This document shows, piece after piece, positions 13,640 through 14,049 of a stretch of 14,049 nucleotides of DNA (within the stretch, counting starts at the first letter, position 1; each line of letters opens with the position of its first letter). The DNA comes from Piscinibacter sp050175855 (GTDB taxonomy: Bacteria; Pseudomonadota; Gammaproteobacteria; Burkholderiales; Burkholderiaceae_C), in contig NZ_JBFXIO010000087.1 of the NCBI RefSeq assembly GCF_050175855.1, forward strand, positions 1-14,049. The letters run 5' to 3'. A program made the position numbers and the translations under genes. The notes beneath the pieces were generated by a model. That model saw nothing but the letters and a program-made list of their open reading frames with translations, was not told the origin of the DNA and searched no databases.

Positions 13640-14049
13640 ATGTTCAACATCGTGCTCGTTCATCCGGAGATCCCGCCGAACACGGGCAACGTGATCCGGC
13701 TCGCCGCCAACACCGGCTGCACGCTGCACCTGGTGGAGCCGCTGGGCTTCTCGATGGAGGACAAGCTGCTGGTGCGCGCCGGACTCGATTACCACGAGTA
13801 CGCCAGCGTGCAGCGGCATGCGTCGTGGGCCGCGTTCCTGCGCGACGCCGAGCCGGACCTGGCGCGCTGCTTCGCCTTCACGACCCGCGCCACGCGCTTG
13901 TTTGGCGAGGTGTCCTGGCGAGCCGGCGACTGGCTGGTGTTCGGCTCCGAGAGCGCCGGCCTGCCCGAGGCTGTGCGCGAATCCTTCGCGCCGGCGCAGC
14001 GCCTGCGGCTGCCGATGCGCGCCGGCCAGCGCAGCCTGAACCTGAGCAA
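13640..14049 (+). CDS. trmL: tRNA (cytidine(34)-2'-O)-methyltransferase TrmL, 3' end outside window
   Basis: SPOUT-class methyltransferase that methylates the 2'-O of the wobble base (position 34) of leucine tRNAs, using SAM bound in a trefoil knot. The first 136 residues are visible of about 155. The start MFNIVLVHPEIPPNTGNVIR carries motif 1 (NTGN-IR), FGSESAGLP (101-109) is the knot motif 2, and PMRAGQRSLNLS (125-136) is motif 3, cut by the edge. ATG 13640 is the only sensible start but has no ribosome site. A stem-loop and a TATAAT-like hexamer lie just upstream. It follows comF by 50 bp on the same strand. Confidence 0.95.
   Translation, partial: MFNIVLVHPEIPPNTGNVIRLAANTGCTLHLVEPLGFSMEDKLLVRAGLDYHEYASVQRHASWAAFLRDAEPDLARCFAFTTRATRLFGEVSWRAGDWLVFGSESAGLPEAVRESFAPAQRLRLPMRAGQRSLNLS

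Overview
The window looks like chromosomal housekeeping DNA from a high-GC betaproteobacterium of the order Burkholderiales, probably near the Rubrivivax/Leptothrix/Ideonella group. That placement is inferred from GC-rich codon use, from gene families typical of that order (DUF2244, DUF2970, DUF2909 twin-transmembrane protein, 38-residue cytochrome oxidase small assembly protein), and from the gene order. No database was consulted. There are no insertion sequences, tRNA/rRNA genes or CRISPR arrays, and no intergenic gap exceeds about 175 bases.

Left edge (1-2150). A 3-oxo-tetronate kinase gene (otnK, minus strand, cut by the window edge) is divergent from rpoH, the heat-shock sigma factor. 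The 173-bp gap between them holds two regulatory-looking elements. One is a near-perfect CIRCE operator (the HrcA heat-shock repressor site) directly before rpoH. The other is a long palindrome closer to the middle of the gap. The CIRCE element is the most notable non-coding feature here, because it implies that the HrcA system controls the sigma-32 gene.

Centre (2160-11870). This is an aa3/caa3-type cytochrome c oxidase locus read on the minus strand, in two blocks. Block 1, from right to left: DUF2244 protein, coxB (CuA subunit II with a fused C-terminal cytochrome c domain), coxA (subunit I), a 38-residue membrane protein, ctaG (CuB insertion), a DUF2970 membrane protein and coxC (subunit III). 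It ends in a stem-loop terminator. Block 2: SURF1, a membrane-anchored Sco-like assembly protein, ctaA (heme A synthase), cyoE/ctaB (heme O synthase) and a Sco1/SenC lipoprotein, which ends convergently against rpoH. Together these supply the catalytic core, heme A synthesis (heme B to O to A), CuA loading (Sco), CuB loading (CtaG) and heme insertion (SURF1). A small DUF2909 gene on the plus strand separates the blocks.

Right edge (11945-14049). A BioC-like methyltransferase (minus) is divergent from comF (phosphoribosyltransferase-like, plus). comF is followed by trmL (tRNA 2'-O-methyltransferase, cut by the window edge). Several starts in the window (DUF2909, bioC-like, comF, trmL) lie 6-9 nt after a TATAAT-like hexamer and lack a Shine-Dalgarno sequence, which suggests leaderless or near-leaderless mRNAs.

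I do not see a clearly novel system. The points of interest are regulatory (CIRCE at rpoH, the palindrome, candidate leaderless starts) and the small or atypical proteins of the oxidase locus.
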